Source: Acanthopleura granulata | Lineage: Eukaryota; Mollusca; Polyplacophora; Chitonida; Chitonidae | Length of the DNA stretch: 64,000 nucleotides | NCBI GenBank assembly: GCA_016165875.1 | Contig: JABBOT010000080.1 | Location: forward strand, 17,766,572-17,830,571 | Direction of reading: 5' to 3' | Part shown: positions 23,510 through 36,990 of the stretch, piece by piece | Numbering within the stretch: position 1 is the first letter of the stretch | Layout of the letters: each line of letters opens with the position of its first letter | Notes under the pieces: generated by a model | Databases searched by the model: none | Told to the model about the DNA's origin: nothing | Seen by the model: the letters and a program-made list of their open reading frames with translations, nothing else | Made by a program: the position numbers and the translations under genes

Positions 23510-25300
23510 TGAGGCATTTCTCTTTTGTACATAGAAACAGATTCTTATCAAAAATTTTCTTGAAGAATTCTTAACTGTTGCAAATGATGGGCCTTCTTTA
23601 TATTTGCCTGTTGCTAGTGTTTGCTTTGCCCATGATCAAGGATCATCATAACAGATACTATCCACGTATAAACTTTTCTTATCTTGCGTCCATTCTCCTC
23701 ATTACGCCACATTCGAACTCTGGATTCTGCACTATCATAAAATCGCATATTTCACATATAGGAAGAACACGCTGATAATACTGAAAGGAACGAGAAAGTC
23801 TCGGTGATATTCTTGATTTATTTATTTCCCTGCGGATGTAGACAAGCTCATAGCCTATACACATAGAAGGACATCAAGGAGATTATGTTGTTTTCTTATC
23901 GACGTCTTATATAACGAAGCCGTATCCGTATATGTGATCAAAGTCATATCTGAAATCTGATATTAGGTAGCTTCCGTTTCTGACTCCAATCCAATGACTT
24001 TTGACATCTTCGCGCGCTAAGCCCGACTTCGAGGCGCGACAGAAATACAGCTGAAAATGACCTTAAAGCGGACTCTGGTGATCCATCACATTTAGCCGCA
24101 CCTAATCCACAGCGGCGACAGAACCTTTCTCTAAGTGTCCTTCACCAGGAATGAGCAATCTACCTTTGTCGTGACACCCGTTTATCGGCAACCTTATACA
24201 CGCCAAGAATTGTCTCATCTTTGTCAGCAGACATGCAGTCAGTTTCCGCCCCTGGCGCCTTTGCCGACTTTAAGATTCTTCCACCACTTTCTCATTGTAT
24301 GCGTGCAGTCAGTCGAAGGTCTAGTCAAAGCCAAATCCGTTTAGGACATCTATATAATTTTCTTCATTAACAACGGAAACGAATGTCGGACCTACTAATT
24401 AAAGAGAAAACGGACATTTATTAATAAAACTCTTTCCCCTTTTCTTCAATGGAATGGGAGGAGATCTTTTCGCGCATTTCTTCATGGGCGCCAGATGACT
24501 GACTTCAACAATCCGTCCTAGTAAAAGTATAACTACCAGGCAAAACCGTGCAGAGTTCTATGAGCAATACTAAATGTCTCATTGTCTGAAACGGAAACTT
24601 ATCAAAATTCGAGTCAAATTACATGCATTCAATTTTCCCCTGTTTGGGCTTATAATGGCGATGAAGAAAATGTTGGATTTCATTATCAATCTTTGACGCA
24701 ATATAGTTCGATTTTACCATTATATAAGACTGTAAACACATCTCAGGATTTCATCAAGTAAACGTAGCAGCTTTCTTATATCTGACGCCAGTTTCATGAT
24801 TTCTGAAAGGTCCTTTAGTAAGAAAATACACGCTGAGTTAACTTAGGTCGGTTGCCCGACATCGACCACTAGCGCCAGGAAACTAGAAATACGGGACGTG
24901 GCTGTTCGGTGGTCAACTGTGAACAGTAGACCTTGGAGACGTAAAGTGGAGCGGGCCAGTTACTCAACCTTGGGAAAATGCACCTCTGACTATAAAACTG
25001 ATTGACTAGGAAATACGAGTTCAAATCCACCTGTAGACAGAGAAGTTGAAAATTCAGTCCGCTTTCCACCGAGGAAAGTTTTTAAGGAACTGGATGCACG
25101 TGACACCCAATTTTAAAAAATCTAAAAAGATTAAGATTTTAACGAACCGAGATGTTGAATTACTTCTGGGATGGGGTTACTTCTGTAATCTGAAATTTTT
25201 GCAGTGATTTTAAGTTCACGTTACGGATGGACAGTCACATTGTTCCTTGAAAGAGTTTATTCTGTACAGGATTATAAGTAAGTTAAACGACGGCGAGCCA
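23510..25300. other. Non-coding stretch
   Basis: No supported gene. At about 24960-25070 a B-box-like GAGTTCAAATCC occurs in a possible old SINE head, too diverged to assign. Confidence 0.45.
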
Positions 25301-25320
25301 GTGCATGAGTGGAAGAAACA

Positions 25321-25430
25321 AGTAGATGTGATGGAAAGGGCTTTGTATGTCTTCACAACTGGTCTGTCTCCTTGACTTTACAGATAAACTTTCTCTTTAA
25401 TGTCCTCAGAAGAAGTCGGCAGGTCGTCTT
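25321..25430 (+). repeat. Local duplication, copy 1
   Basis: GGGCTTTGTATGTCTTCACA, then CTGGTCTGTCTCC, then TTAATGTCCTCAGAAGAAGT aligns with copy 2 about 0.85 kb downstream (26165-26255). The 13-bp inverted repeat at 25448-25514 lies beside it. Confidence 0.6.
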
Positions 25431-25447
25431 GATAGGGGCAGTACATC

Positions 25448-25514
25448 GACGTCCATATTTGGAATTACTGACCTTCGACCACATATGTTGATAAGGAAAG
25501 TAAATATGGACGTC
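25448..25514. repeat. 13-bp inverted repeat
   Basis: GACGTCCATATTT (25448-25460) and AAATATGGACGTC (25502-25514) are perfect reverse complements with a 41-base loop. Confidence 0.85.
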
Positions 25515-26164
25515 CATTGTTAGACAATCTGTGCTCTTCCGACGGACACCTTGTAGGGTACAGAAAAAGTGGCATGCAGCAAAGGTCCGGAATGTGACGA
25601 CGACTGAACGTTGGCGACGAAACCATTAACAGCCTACGACGATAAACTAAGGTAACATTTGAAGGTCGATCTGAAGTCAGTACGTAACCTGGGAGTGATG
25701 GAACTGCGGAAGGGATATATAGTTTTTCAATTGATTTTTGTTTCTGAACGTCGGAATAAAACACTACTCTGCTAACTTCGAGTAAATTAATTACTTCCTA
25801 CTTAGTGAACCAATGGGCATGCTGTATTTCAAAGAAGGGCATTTCTGATTGGATCACTACTAACAGGGTGACCCCCCTCCCCCCGTGAAAATTCTTTAGT
25901 AAATAATTTCTCAACTTTTGTCGTGGAAACAAAAAAGAGCACAAAGAAAAAAACTATTTTTCCCCGACTTAGTAGCCAATCGGAAATTTTTATTTATTTC
26001 ATAAATATTCTGTATTTATTATACATCATTTTGATTGGTAAATTAATTTCCCGCCGCGTTAGCAGAATAGCTGTTTTACTCTCATTTATGGCGGTCACAA
26101 ACACCACATGTCTCTTCCACGATTCCGTAGGTAGTCGTTCCGAAAAATCGAAAGCATTCTTGCC

Positions 26165-26255
26165 ACTGTGAAAATAGAGCTTTGTGAGTCTTTACAGCTG
26201 ACCTCTCTCCGCATAGATAGCTATAGTTAAACCTACTCATTAATGTCGTCCGAAG
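26165..26255 (+). repeat. Local duplication, copy 2
   Basis: GAGCTTTGTGAGTCTTTACA, CTGACCTCTCTCC and TTAATGTCGTCCGAAGAAGT match copy 1 at 25321-25430 in order and orientation, with several substitutions. Confidence 0.6.
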
Positions 26256-26864
26256 AAGTCGGTTGGAACTCTAATGTATATAATCATGACAAAACCCTAA
26301 TCTACGACCGCACATTTAACAGCCATCAGCCGTCCTAGGTCCGGTCTGGTCAAAGGCTTACGGCCCGGTCAATGCCCTTTGAATTTGTACTCGACCACGA
26401 TAACCATGAGCTTCATTCTACAGACGCGTTACTAATTCAAGAACTAATGAGATAAGTCTGCGAGTGTTAGCCTTGGATCCAAACCGATGCCGGGAGATTT
26501 CCGTCTGGAAAGACGACAACAAATTGACCAGACCACCTTGACGAAGGTTTTAGTCTTTGAGTGCATATGACGCAAGGTTTGGCTTAAGGATCGGCCTTAG
26601 CAACGCTGTAACATGCTTCTTAGTGATCGAGAGGTCATTGTTGAAAAAGTCTGGGTATGAGTTGTCATTTGGCTTGATTATATCGATTGTTGAAATTGCA
26701 CGGTGGAGAGCTTCCTCCCAGAGAAGGGTAACTGACAGAAGGACACCTGAGTACAAGTAAGATACTTAAAATAACATCCAGTATTATCATTCTGCTGAAA
26801 ATCATTTAGATTCAAAGTTATAAAAATTAGACATTAGTGACTGAATTATTGTCTGCACTTACTT

Positions 26865-27095
26865 GTCTGGTGGGTAATGCCGTGCCAAAAAAATTTTCAC
26901 TTGTACTTTTCGGCCAGTCTTATGCCCGGATTAACCCAAATGCCCAGAATGATCCACTTACCTTCGCTAGACACCTGACAATCCTTTTGGCTAAAATCGA
27001 CAGCCGAAACAGTGAGAGATGGATTCGAACTGGCGACCAAAAGGGCTCGACAGTCGCAAAAGACCAGCGCTTGAATCATTTGAACCAATGCGTAA
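26865..27095 (-). mobile_element. SINE type C, near full length
   Basis: On the minus strand, a tRNA-like head (GGTTCAAATGATTCAAGCG, then B-box AGTTCGAATCCATCTC) is followed by GGATTGTCAGGTGTCTAGCG, AAGGTAAGTGG and a tail ACAAGTGAAAATTTTTTTGG. The block order matches the copies at 41815 and 39425. The opposing open frames at 26837-27115 and 26897-27088 are translations of this SINE. Confidence 0.7.
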
Positions 27096-27732
27096 TTAGT
27101 AGAACTGAAAGTTAACAGTAGCCTACATGTGCCTGTAAACGGGGCCTGTTGGTGAACTGTACCTGTTGATTAATAGGGCCTGGCAGCTGATTAGCAAAAT
27201 CTCTTTTACACATTTCAGCCCTGCATATTGCCTGAATTTAGCCAGTTGGCCTCATATACGTGCTAACATGTTTCGTGATTACCGTTAGCAAAGTCATTCC
27301 TGAATGGCTGCTAGCCAAGAGAATTTAGAGTAAAACTTGAAGATTTAGTTCGGATATTGTTAATACATGAATAGCTATATATTTTAAATGAGGGTGGTCG
27401 GTTTTTGGAGGCACCTGAACCCTCACCTGCTTTGATGACAGCCATCTACCCCCCACACGCACCAACCTTTAACATAATATCCTACCCATCCCAATCTCCC
27501 ACCACGTACAACCCACTTTAGCAACAGTTCCCGTTGTTCTCGTGCTGACCACGTTTACTTAGGAATCATATGCGTAATTACTGGACAATTCATACAGACC
27601 GCGTGTATGTTCACCAACTAATAACCTTTATTATTTTCAGAGGAAAATATTATTTTGTGACTATATATATTTTTTCAGTGTGTCCGTCGATAAATGAAAG
27701 TAATCACACTCTAACATTTGTTTTTTGTTTTT

Positions 27733-27890
27733 TTTTTTCTTATTTCGCTTGCGGGTTTAACGTCACATTTTACTAACCTCAGCCATATCGCGATATGATA
27801 TCGTCGTATCTGCTCATGGCGATCCCAGTGCCAACCTCGTAGTGCAATCTCGCAAAACGCAATGTCGGAAACACCAGACACGAAGGCATA
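27733..27890 (-). mobile_element. SINE type A, 3' part
   Basis: The plus strand reads GGGTTTAACGTCACATTTTA and later GTCGGAAACACCAGACACG, the reverse complements of the type A tail and of the GTCTGGTGTCTTCGGC body block. Confidence 0.6.
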
Positions 27891-27899
27891 GACATTCAT

Positions 27900-29050
27900 T
27901 GGCATAGTACATCTCTTCGTGCTGAACTCTTAGCGATAAACTCAGTGCAGATTGATGTTAATGTGACTTAAGAGAATCATCACCTTTCTGTTGGACTGTT
28001 TAACATGAAACTTGGTCATCGCTTTACCGCAACGGCAAAATAGCATATACGACATAACCGCATACGTATGTCTTTATATAGCTATGTACATAGAACTGTG
28101 ATGGTCTAATTAGCTTAGTGCCATATGTACTGTCAAAATCAGTTTGGTAATGTGAATTGTCTAAACGATTGAAAGACAACGTATCTTGATGTTAGGTGTC
28201 AAGAGAGTTCTAACGGCGTTGGAAACGTTGGATGTTCAGATGTGTCCATCAGAATCACGAAATCCTGTCGGGAATCATGTAGACAAAGAGGAACGACTGA
28301 CAGTTTGCCATGTTATTTGCGGAATCTATCTGTTGGCATTATTTGTTACTGGCTTAACGAGGCTGCTATATCCTGGCAGCACGACTTGACCGAGGTCAAT
28401 CATGGTAAACTAGCGTTGGAAGTGGACATTGACGGGTATCGGCTGACCACATAAAACTAGACCCCTCGTTACTCCCTAATTTCGCCTCACGTCCAGTGAA
28501 GCTGGACAATTTTCCGTGTAACGAGAATTTATCCGAGTGGACATGCCAATTCCATCTCTCGCGTTCCCCGAGATCTGTTTCCTTAAAGAATCATTTTCGG
28601 TACAATCAACAGATAGCCGATTTTCTCTTATAAGCCTTGACATTCCACATTGCAAGCTTATTAGACCAGCAGGGAAATAGCGGATATTAAAATGTCATTT
28701 CAAAAGTAGTCAGATCATGAAATCTGACAGATCGGGTAAAATTTTTATCCGCACTGACTGACTTTCAGAGACAACAAATATATATAAATAGCAGGCAGCA
28801 AACTGTTCACGGAAGCACCACGTTTGAAAACGATATTAAATCGTTTTTACTTCGCTCTGTTGGCTTTGGCTATTGGCATTTCACATAAGGTTACACAACA
28901 AAGTTTTATTACATGTCTTCTGCAGGGCACATGTGCATGATCTTCTATGAAGATTAAGTTTCATTTTGTCGCTCTTCACATACTTTCATAGCTAAAACCA
29001 CTCGATCTCGTACCCATTAGTACAGGTATTTTATTTGAAGACTTTATGAA
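27900..29050. other. Non-coding stretch
   Basis: Short open frames only; no domain, RNA gene or clear repeat. Confidence 0.45.
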
Positions 29051-29059
29051 TGGGTTTAC

Positions 29060-29190
29060 GGTTAAGAAATCGGCGAGCACGCTTTGAAAACCGCCACCCT
29101 TGATTTGTCAAGTATACCTGACAAACCCCTGACTTAAATTCGCAGCCGAAGGAGTGAAAGCTATGATCACAGCCTGCACGCATTAAATTA
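29060..29190 (-). mobile_element. SINE type C fragment
   Basis: The minus strand reads CTCCTTCGGCTGCGAATTTA, then AGTCAGGGGTTTGTCAGGTA, the central block shared with the 42185 and 39425 copies. Confidence 0.55.
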
Positions 29191-29199
29191 AACAGGCAA

Positions 29200-30980
29200 A
29201 AGCTGGATCTTTCCCCTCTCCTCAGTGAACTTTAAGTGTTCATTCCCGTGTAATAAATTTTGACATGTTGAAGACTAAATTCCTCTCTTTTTTAATGAAA
29301 AGGCTTCGTATCGGCGCCACATTCTGGCCAACGTCATCTCTTGCCCAAGATCAAGCCAGACGAGTTCACAGTAAAAAAATTGTCAATACCCTGGCCTAGT
29401 CATTTGACCCAGTGTTACGACATCGTTGCAAATGAATGAGATGATATTAATATAAAGAGATTAAACGTCTAGCATTCACCCTCCCGGATCAAATGGCGAC
29501 CTGATAACTAGGGAATTCTTCAATTCCAACAGCGTAACAACAGGCTGGGCGCCGCAAGGAGGAAGTCTATGTCATCTCTGAGACACCTTCAAGTATCTTG
29601 GAAACGATTCGCCACGACCGTTGATGGCTCTGTTCATATGCTGTAACACGCAGACTGCTTTTCCGTCATTGTGCTCATCTGGTCGAACTTCCAGATGTCC
29701 ACAGCGACAAGCCGCCCATCGGCGATGGAATGCCTTAAACGTCCTGAGCCTTCAGTGCTTCGCCGGATGTTTGTATTGGGACAGGAAGATCCTCTGGAAT
29801 CCCGATCCTGCCCACGCATTAAGTTGAAGGAATACACAGTGAAAGCTACGTTTTGAAATAGCTGTGCAATTTTATTGCCCAGCGACGGAATTATTCAACT
29901 AATAGCGGTTGCGTAGGAGAAACCGATGATTTTTACACACTTTCACGACAGAATTAAACAAATGGAAAAATGGACCTAGATTCAGTGAGGAAAAACCTTT
30001 TCTGAAACGGCAGTTGAAACGTGATAGCTTTTAGTGAAAATAGTTCTGCTTATATATCATATTAGTTATAGTTCTCATTAGGCCTATTTCGGTGATGAAG
30101 CAAAGGTTTTGACCAAAGTAACTTACTCTTAGGCAACCTCATGATATGGTCAGACAAACTTGATAGAAAAGCATTGGGAAGATAATGTTTTATCGTATTT
30201 GGAGAATCATAGCCATCTTAAAATATATGTTTACGTTAAACTGCATCATAGACAGTTCAAACAACCTAGCTTAGCCAATATATTAAAGGGTATTTTACCG
30301 TTGCACAATTCATGCAAAAAAAAGGAGAACAAAATAAAAACACATTATTTAAATAAAGTGCGGATCATCTAAAAGATGCTGATTAAAAATGTGGAGTTCT
30401 TTATTTTTCTGTCGGTGATAAAATGAAAATAAAGACTGAGGTGATCAGACTTTTTTTGGACCATATTGGACAGGATGAAGAACACTGACGTCATAAATAC
30501 TTTCTTGCTGCTGAACATTGCTATGTACATGTTATACTTCCACAGTACATGTAAAGAACGTAAACATGTAGCTATCATAGGATAACAGCTAACGTCATTG
30601 TAATGTCAGCCTGTTCAGTATAGTTCAAAAAGTACCTCAGCCTTTATTTCCAGTTTAATCACTGTTAACAAATGCCAGAAAAGAAGGACATATTTTGGAA
30701 TCAGGACGAAATGGCCTTTTATAGATGATGCATAGGCCTACTCCATTTAAAAGAGCCCCGTCCTTTTCAGACATGTATTACATACCAGGGTTTCTTTGAG
30801 AGACATATTTGATGGCAGAAAGAAGATGTTGTGAATTTTGTACATGTACACAGAATATAAATTGCAGGAGGAGGTGATATTAACAATTAGTATAAGAATG
30901 CAAGCTAATGTCTGCGGTTGTATGTCCGGAACCAGCAGTGGGTCACTATTTGTAGCATGTAGCTTGTAAGAGTAGGTGGT
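29200..30980. other. Non-coding stretch
   Basis: No supported gene. The pair of opposing frames at 29621-29856 shows no domain. Confidence 0.45.
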
Positions 30981-30989
30981 GTAGCTTTA

Positions 30990-31870
30990 TGTTGCACAGA
31001 TTGCTACTGTGTTTAACAATTAGTATATATAGGGAAAAGGTGCTGTAATGGCTACCCGTACCAGAGTAGTGTATCCAAGACATGTAGGAGCAGGCTATAG
31101 CAATTAACATAGGGTCAAGAGCTGACAATAGTGTATCGAGGATCTCACGTGCCCTACAACTAGTATATAGGAACAAATAACGGTAATGGTTAGCCTGTAG
31201 CTGAGCTAATTATAGTGTATCGAGGGCGTATACGAGTAGGCACGTGGAAATAGTATATAGGAACATCTTACTGCATGCAATGATTACCTTGTAGTGTGTA
31301 CAAGGTGTACAGGGCTAGGCGCGTGGAAATAGTACATAGGCACAACTTACTGCATACAATGATTACATGTAGCTGCGCTGATTATAGTGTATCCATGGTG
31401 AGTAGGAGTAGGGGCGTGGAAATAGTATATAGGAACAACTTACTACAATGATTACTTGTAGCTGCGCTGATTATAGTGTATCCATGGTGAGTAGGAGTAG
31501 GGGCGTGGAAATAGTATATAGGAACAACTTACTACAATGATTACCTGTAGCTGCGCTGATTATAGAGTATCCAGAAGGTGTAGGAGTAGGTGGGTGGAAA
31601 TAGTATATAGGAACAACTTACTACAATGATTACCTGTAGCTGCGCTGATTATAGAGTATCCAGAAGGTGTAGGAGTAGGTGGGCTGAAATATTTTATAGG
31701 AACAACTTACTGCAATGATTAGCTGGGCTGATTATAGCGTACCTAGGATCTAACGTGTAGGAATAGGCGCTAGTAATTAGTATAGGGACAAATTACTGTA
31801 AAATGTACCTATAGCTGAGTGTATCCAGCATCCCACGTGTAGCAGGAGGCGCGAGCAATTAATATAGATA
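30990..31870. repeat. 89-bp satellite array, about 9-10 units
   Basis: The core GCTGCGCTGATTATAGTGTA plus GTGGAAATAGTATATAGGAA repeats with an exact 89-base spacing at 31381, 31470, 31559 and 31648, then 83 to 31731. Flanking units toward both ends are diverged. The central units are nearly identical, which suggests recent unequal exchange or slippage there. Confidence 0.9.
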
Positions 31871-31879
31871 GACGCCAGT

Positions 31880-34800
31880 GGTTACCCGTAATTGGGCTTT
31901 GTACTTAATCAGCTGGTAAAATGCAGGTGATGTTAAACGATGAGATATAGCACGATAAACTTCTTGCTTAGGAGGGCTCATAACAATACTCCAGTTGCAA
32001 CACTGAACACGCACCATGGTTAGATTAAAATTGTCAAATGAAATTAAATAGTTCACCAACTGACAAAGTTTTCTTGGTGATAAGTTACGAGGTCGGTGTA
32101 TAGAAAAAACAAAATGCCAAGGGCCAGTATTTCCCGACATAAATGTAGCCTGATACATACACACTATCAGCACGGCTTGTTCTGAGGCATGATATCACAG
32201 CACCTTGTCAGATCAAAATAATGAGCTAAAGCAAAAAACATATACGGTACGCAGTTATTATGCGAGCGGATTAGACATCTGTCTTCTGACCAGGGTTCAT
32301 CGATCGAAACGTAAAATGTAACAGCAGTGTGAACCGCAGGTTCGGGGGCACTTAATGTTTTGTAAGGCTTTTAATCTTATGTTATGTGCAATATTTATAG
32401 TGATTTATAACGTGATATTAAAAGAGACAGGCAACTCAATCTGCGTCCAAAAAGCATCTCTACCTCAAAGAAAAACAAAGGTAAAAAAGTTTCCTTCAAA
32501 TTATTATATTTCTTGGGAATCTATGAAACCGATCTTTGCCAACTGTTTGTAATGTTACCCCTGTATCGATGACAAATTTTTAGTAAAGAAAACCTGTATG
32601 ACTACAGCTTTCTGACAGAAAATGCGTGCTTGTATTAAAATATGTTTTTTAACTAGGATTCAAGTTTTCTTTATTGTCAAGGTAGGCTGGGTATCAAGAC
32701 ACAGTGTTATTACGCCACCTGCAAGAGATATTACACTTTCGTAGTTATTATAGAAAACATGTGTTCACATACCTGAAAGTACAGTACTTGTAAGTAACAG
32801 TAATATCTTCGACAGAAGGGTACGCATGAGCATTTGATGCAGTTGGGTTTCAGATTTGCCTGTGAATGCCTGAATCCCAGTTCACTGATTGGATAATACT
32901 GCATGCCACACAGACATTAAAAGCTGATCACATATACTACAAAATTCTGCACCGTTATTTCTCGCCTAGTTACAACATATCAGAATTTGTCTGTTTTATA
33001 GACAGAACGAAAAACTTTTTGCTCAGTGTTACTATACAGTGTTTTATGACTTATTTCCAACAATAACTAAACCGTTCCAAAAATAGTGGTCATTCCGAGT
33101 AGAGGCTAGCAAACCTACCTGACAAAAGTTTTGGGTATACATAATTATTTTTGATGTACAAAGACAAATTTGTTGCATAAATAGTATAAAACCGAAGGAC
33201 TGGTGTAATGGGCAGGGCATAGTTAAGCTCATCGTGGGTGGTTACCCATAAAACAACTGGCATTTCCCTCAACTCGTTGACATTAGGGAACTGGACCGCA
33301 GTACAAGGGGACCTGTTGGTATTTCGGATCTTTTCTACCCACTCGTTAATTATGCTGATCAACTTTATTTTTTATAGGATATACAACCGTTTAGGAATGT
33401 AAATATGAGGAAAAAGGCCTATAGAGTAAATCTCAGAACAAATTAAATTTTATTTGACGCCTGTTCTTACCAGCCGTGGACAAATTCGCTTTTATTGCCA
33501 ATCTGCCTGTGCGTACAGTGTATACGGCCTCCAGGTTACAATTGTACAACATTGCCGTCACAAAGACTGGCATCCCGGGAATTTTCTCCAAGAAGATCGA
33601 GTGCCTAAGCTCTTTGGTTGATAGATAAATCCATACGTTCAAATAAAAAAGGTTAGCCGGTTTATTTGATGCGAAAAAAAAAGAAAAAAAAAGAAACAAG
33701 CTGGCACCCCACTATTGTCGGCATCCCACTTGGCATTGAATGCTGCGGAGACTTTAGTCGATATGAGGTTGACCGGATGGACTTTTATAGACTAGCGGTA
33801 TTTGTCAACCCCCTTGTTAATTTTCCAGAAGTTTTAAACTCCTGCAAAAAGAAAAAAAAATGCGAAATCGACAAGGTTAATTCCTCAAGGGTGATAAAGC
33901 TTGTAACGTTGGTGTCGCTTAGCCGTGTGATCTGCGGCCAAATAACTCCTCTTAAATGACTCCGTTGCGCTGAGCGAGGCGTAAAGATCGTTAAACCACT
34001 GACAAGATCGCGCCATTAAATTCAGAAAAGTTGACCTAAAACCACAGTGGTGTATTCAGAAAGATCTGTGTTTTAGCCAGAGAGAGAGAATACCTGGGGA
34101 GATATTTCTGACGGGGTACCGTTACACAGTGTCGGTACTGATACTGGAAAATAATTTCCCGTTATGAGAGGACTGATTATGATGGCTTAACGCCACATTT
34201 GTACTGTGCTGTAGTTAACATGGCGGTGATCTCCGTTATTGAAGAACAAGTATTAAACTGTCATAAGTTGTGACAGATGATGCCATAAATAAAATTTTTA
34301 AAACAATGTAAATAAGGACTTAAGGATCGTATTTCAGGTATATTTCGTACATTTATACATGTATATACTTACAAGCTTCAATGTCAAAAAGCAAAAAGAG
34401 TAGTACAGTAGTAATTTTTCTTTTACTTACGACAAACTACTTTCATCGAAGGCATCTTAAATTGTAAGCTTTCTTAACTTTTTCTCAACCTTTTCTTTAG
34501 CTTCATGCAGCTGTGATAACTGAAATCTTCTGGATTTATACTGGCAACATGACAATTATCATTGCTATATGGATTCCCAGCAAAAAATATAGCAGCAAAC
34601 TTAACCCTGTTATGTATTATAACACTGCCATACGATTAACTGCGGTGTACAGCAAAATGATGTAAACAGCCTTTATAAGGGTGTGTGACTTTCACCAGGC
34701 TATTTCGACTTCTGAGTTTGATCATTCCTTCCGAAAATCACCGATTATTGCCGAAGGGGGATAATCTCAAACATATCACAGCTTGCGACAATATTTTACC

Positions 34801-36475
34801 TTGAATTTCAGAGCCATCAAAATTGAATCTATATTGGCTATACCAAGTCCCGAAGTTTTCTGTTTACCGAGTAAAGATTGGAATGATTACTACTCACGTT
34901 GGTAGCCCGCGGCTATCAAAACCAACGGATAGAAGTTCAATAAGCAATGATCACCGTTCGATAGGTCATCACACTGTCACAGATATGATATCAAATGACA
35001 TTGTGTTGCCTCATAGAAAATCTTCGAATGCTCTGATGTTTTGGCAAAATGTCAAGAGCTTTCGAAATCTTGCTGAACAAACGCTTATTGACATGAACTA
35101 CCAGGAATAACTCAGCGCCTTGCCTCTTGGATATAACCATTAGAGGGAAAGGATAGGGGTCAGGGGATGGGGGCGTTGGTGGTGATCGGGGGAGGGCTAA
35201 TGCGGTTTCACTGAGCACAAATACACAGAAATTGCCTTCTCAAAATCTCTAGAATGGCAAACTATAAAGTTCTACGAAACATATATTAAAATTACAAGGG
35301 CAGTATATACATGGATGAGTAGACATGTCATGAACCAGGAGACGATGAAATATCGCAGATATTGATTCTCAGGAAGAATATCGTTATATTTCACAAGATG
35401 ACCATTCCACGTGTTCGACAAGAGAGTTGTGTCAAACACACATTCCAGTACAGCAGTAAAATAGACCCCTTAATCAGTTAAGGGCATCTCTAACAAAATC
35501 CCTATATTTATAATACGTTTACGTAAAACGCTGCACTTTACATCATGGCGCGAGCTTAAGGTTTCTTTTGCTGCCTGAGGAGGTAGTCACACACCTGAAT
35601 AAATGTCATTGGAACAAGGTTCAAGTCTACATTTTTAATTCTTTAGATCTGAACAAAATGCACTTAAATCTTTGAATAGCCATTTTGAAAATGTTGCTTA
35701 TGCCCGAAAACCAACACAAATAATCAGTGTCCAACAGTAAATATTGTATTTGTGACAAACAATATCAACACTAAAGAAACAAATAAGTCTAGTTCTCGGT
35801 ATAGTTTTCATTGACCTTTCCACAGAATTTTTTCATGCACTGTAAGGAAGAGAGATCTCGGTGAAGTTTCAGACAGGAAGCAAAAGTCGATGCGATGTAT
35901 CCAAAGTCCACATCTGCTGATCCTGTCAACGTTGCCTATGTCGGTGTTATCCTATCACCATTATACTCCCAATTCTTGAGCAAATCAATTTAGGTGAAAT
36001 ACATTAATAACCTCGTTATTATACTGATACGGCTATCTGTTTACTCATATTCATCGTGTTCTTTTCATGGCAATAAATAAAGATTCCAAAAACTTCTATG
36101 TTCCTCAGAATATCCCGGTAACCGTTACTTCCACGCTCTTGTTGCTTGGAGATTAATTCCAACCAGGTACTCTTTCATTCTTACCACAGAAAATTACCGT
36201 CTTGGGATCCGTTACTCGAAATCTGGGCTTCAATCGATGGAAACGAATTTGTCCTTCGTTCGTGTTTCGCTGGATTTTCTTTCCTAACAGTAATTGTTAT
36301 TGCCTCTTTTAATCCACGAAGGATTCGGGAATGACCGGATTTTCTAACACGTAACAGGGTATGTATAGTATTTAGCAAGGTGACAGAGAGAACGACTATA
36401 AGGAGTGACTGCATCTATGTACGCCAAACCAGCTATCTGTATGTGGAACGTAATGGCAACTCAGCGATATGATAC
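31880..36475. other. Non-coding stretch
   Basis: About 4.6 kb with no supported gene. A short piece near 34165-34215 (GGCTTAACGCCACATTTGTA) may be the reverse complement of a SINE tail. Open frames at 31859-32173 (-) and 34823-35110 (+) have no recognisable features. A-rich tracts occur near 33673-33695 and 33845-33860. Confidence 0.5.
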
Positions 36476-36479
36476 AGTC

Positions 36480-36865
36480 TAGTACATCGTTTCGCGCGTG
36501 GCTATTTCTTGAACACCCTGCAAGGCCATTTCTTGTGCGTCTCGCATCGTTGTGCCCACGACCCTTTATGGCACATTTACGTCTTACGATGCTTCGTGCA
36601 AATTTTTTTGTACATCCTGCAGTTTCGTCCATGGATGCTTCTTGTACATTTTGCATTGTCTCGTGCATAGCTAATTCGGATGCAGTCTACGGTCCATGTG
36701 CATCCTGTATTGTTTCTCGCATGGCTATTTCTTGTGCATTTTGCATTGCACAGCTTTTCAAGTTTGTCGTATACTTGCGTTGTTTTGCACCTGGCTATTT
36801 CTATCACATAATGCAATGTTGAGCGCATGGCTACCGCCCCGACATTTTGCATTGTTTCTTCCATA
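36480..36865. repeat. 36-39-bp minisatellite, block 1
   Basis: Diverged units of the form GGCTATTTCTTGTGCATTTTGCATTGTTTCGTGCAT recur about ten times. The minus strand can be read as a 12-13-residue repeat (RNSHARN and ETMQNV motifs). It is the same family as block 2 at 37720-37890. Confidence 0.75.
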
Positions 36866-36990
36866 GGTATTGGGTTAGCGCGCTAGCGCAGCAAATTGAC
36901 ACAGGAGGCTCTCCTCAATGCGGTTGCTGTGAGTTCAAGTTCACCTTATGCCGATTTCCTCCCCGGCCGTACGTGGGAAGGTCTTTATTT
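36866..36990 (+). mobile_element. SINE type B, 5' half
   Basis: The tRNA-like head TTAGCGCGCTAGCGCAGCAA is followed by CAATGCGGTTGCTGTGAGTT, CAAGTTCACCTTATGCCG and CCGGCCGTACGTGGGAAGG, the standard order for this SINE. It stops at the point where the copy at 11700 continues and lies directly against the end of minisatellite block 1. Confidence 0.75.

Noticed and set aside
23325..23574. Ser/Arg/Gly-rich ORFs that look like an RS-type protein
   Set aside because: A product of the GGTC repeat read in two frames.
26837..27115. Opposing ORFs of 92 and 63 codons
   Set aside because: They translate a type C SINE on the minus strand.
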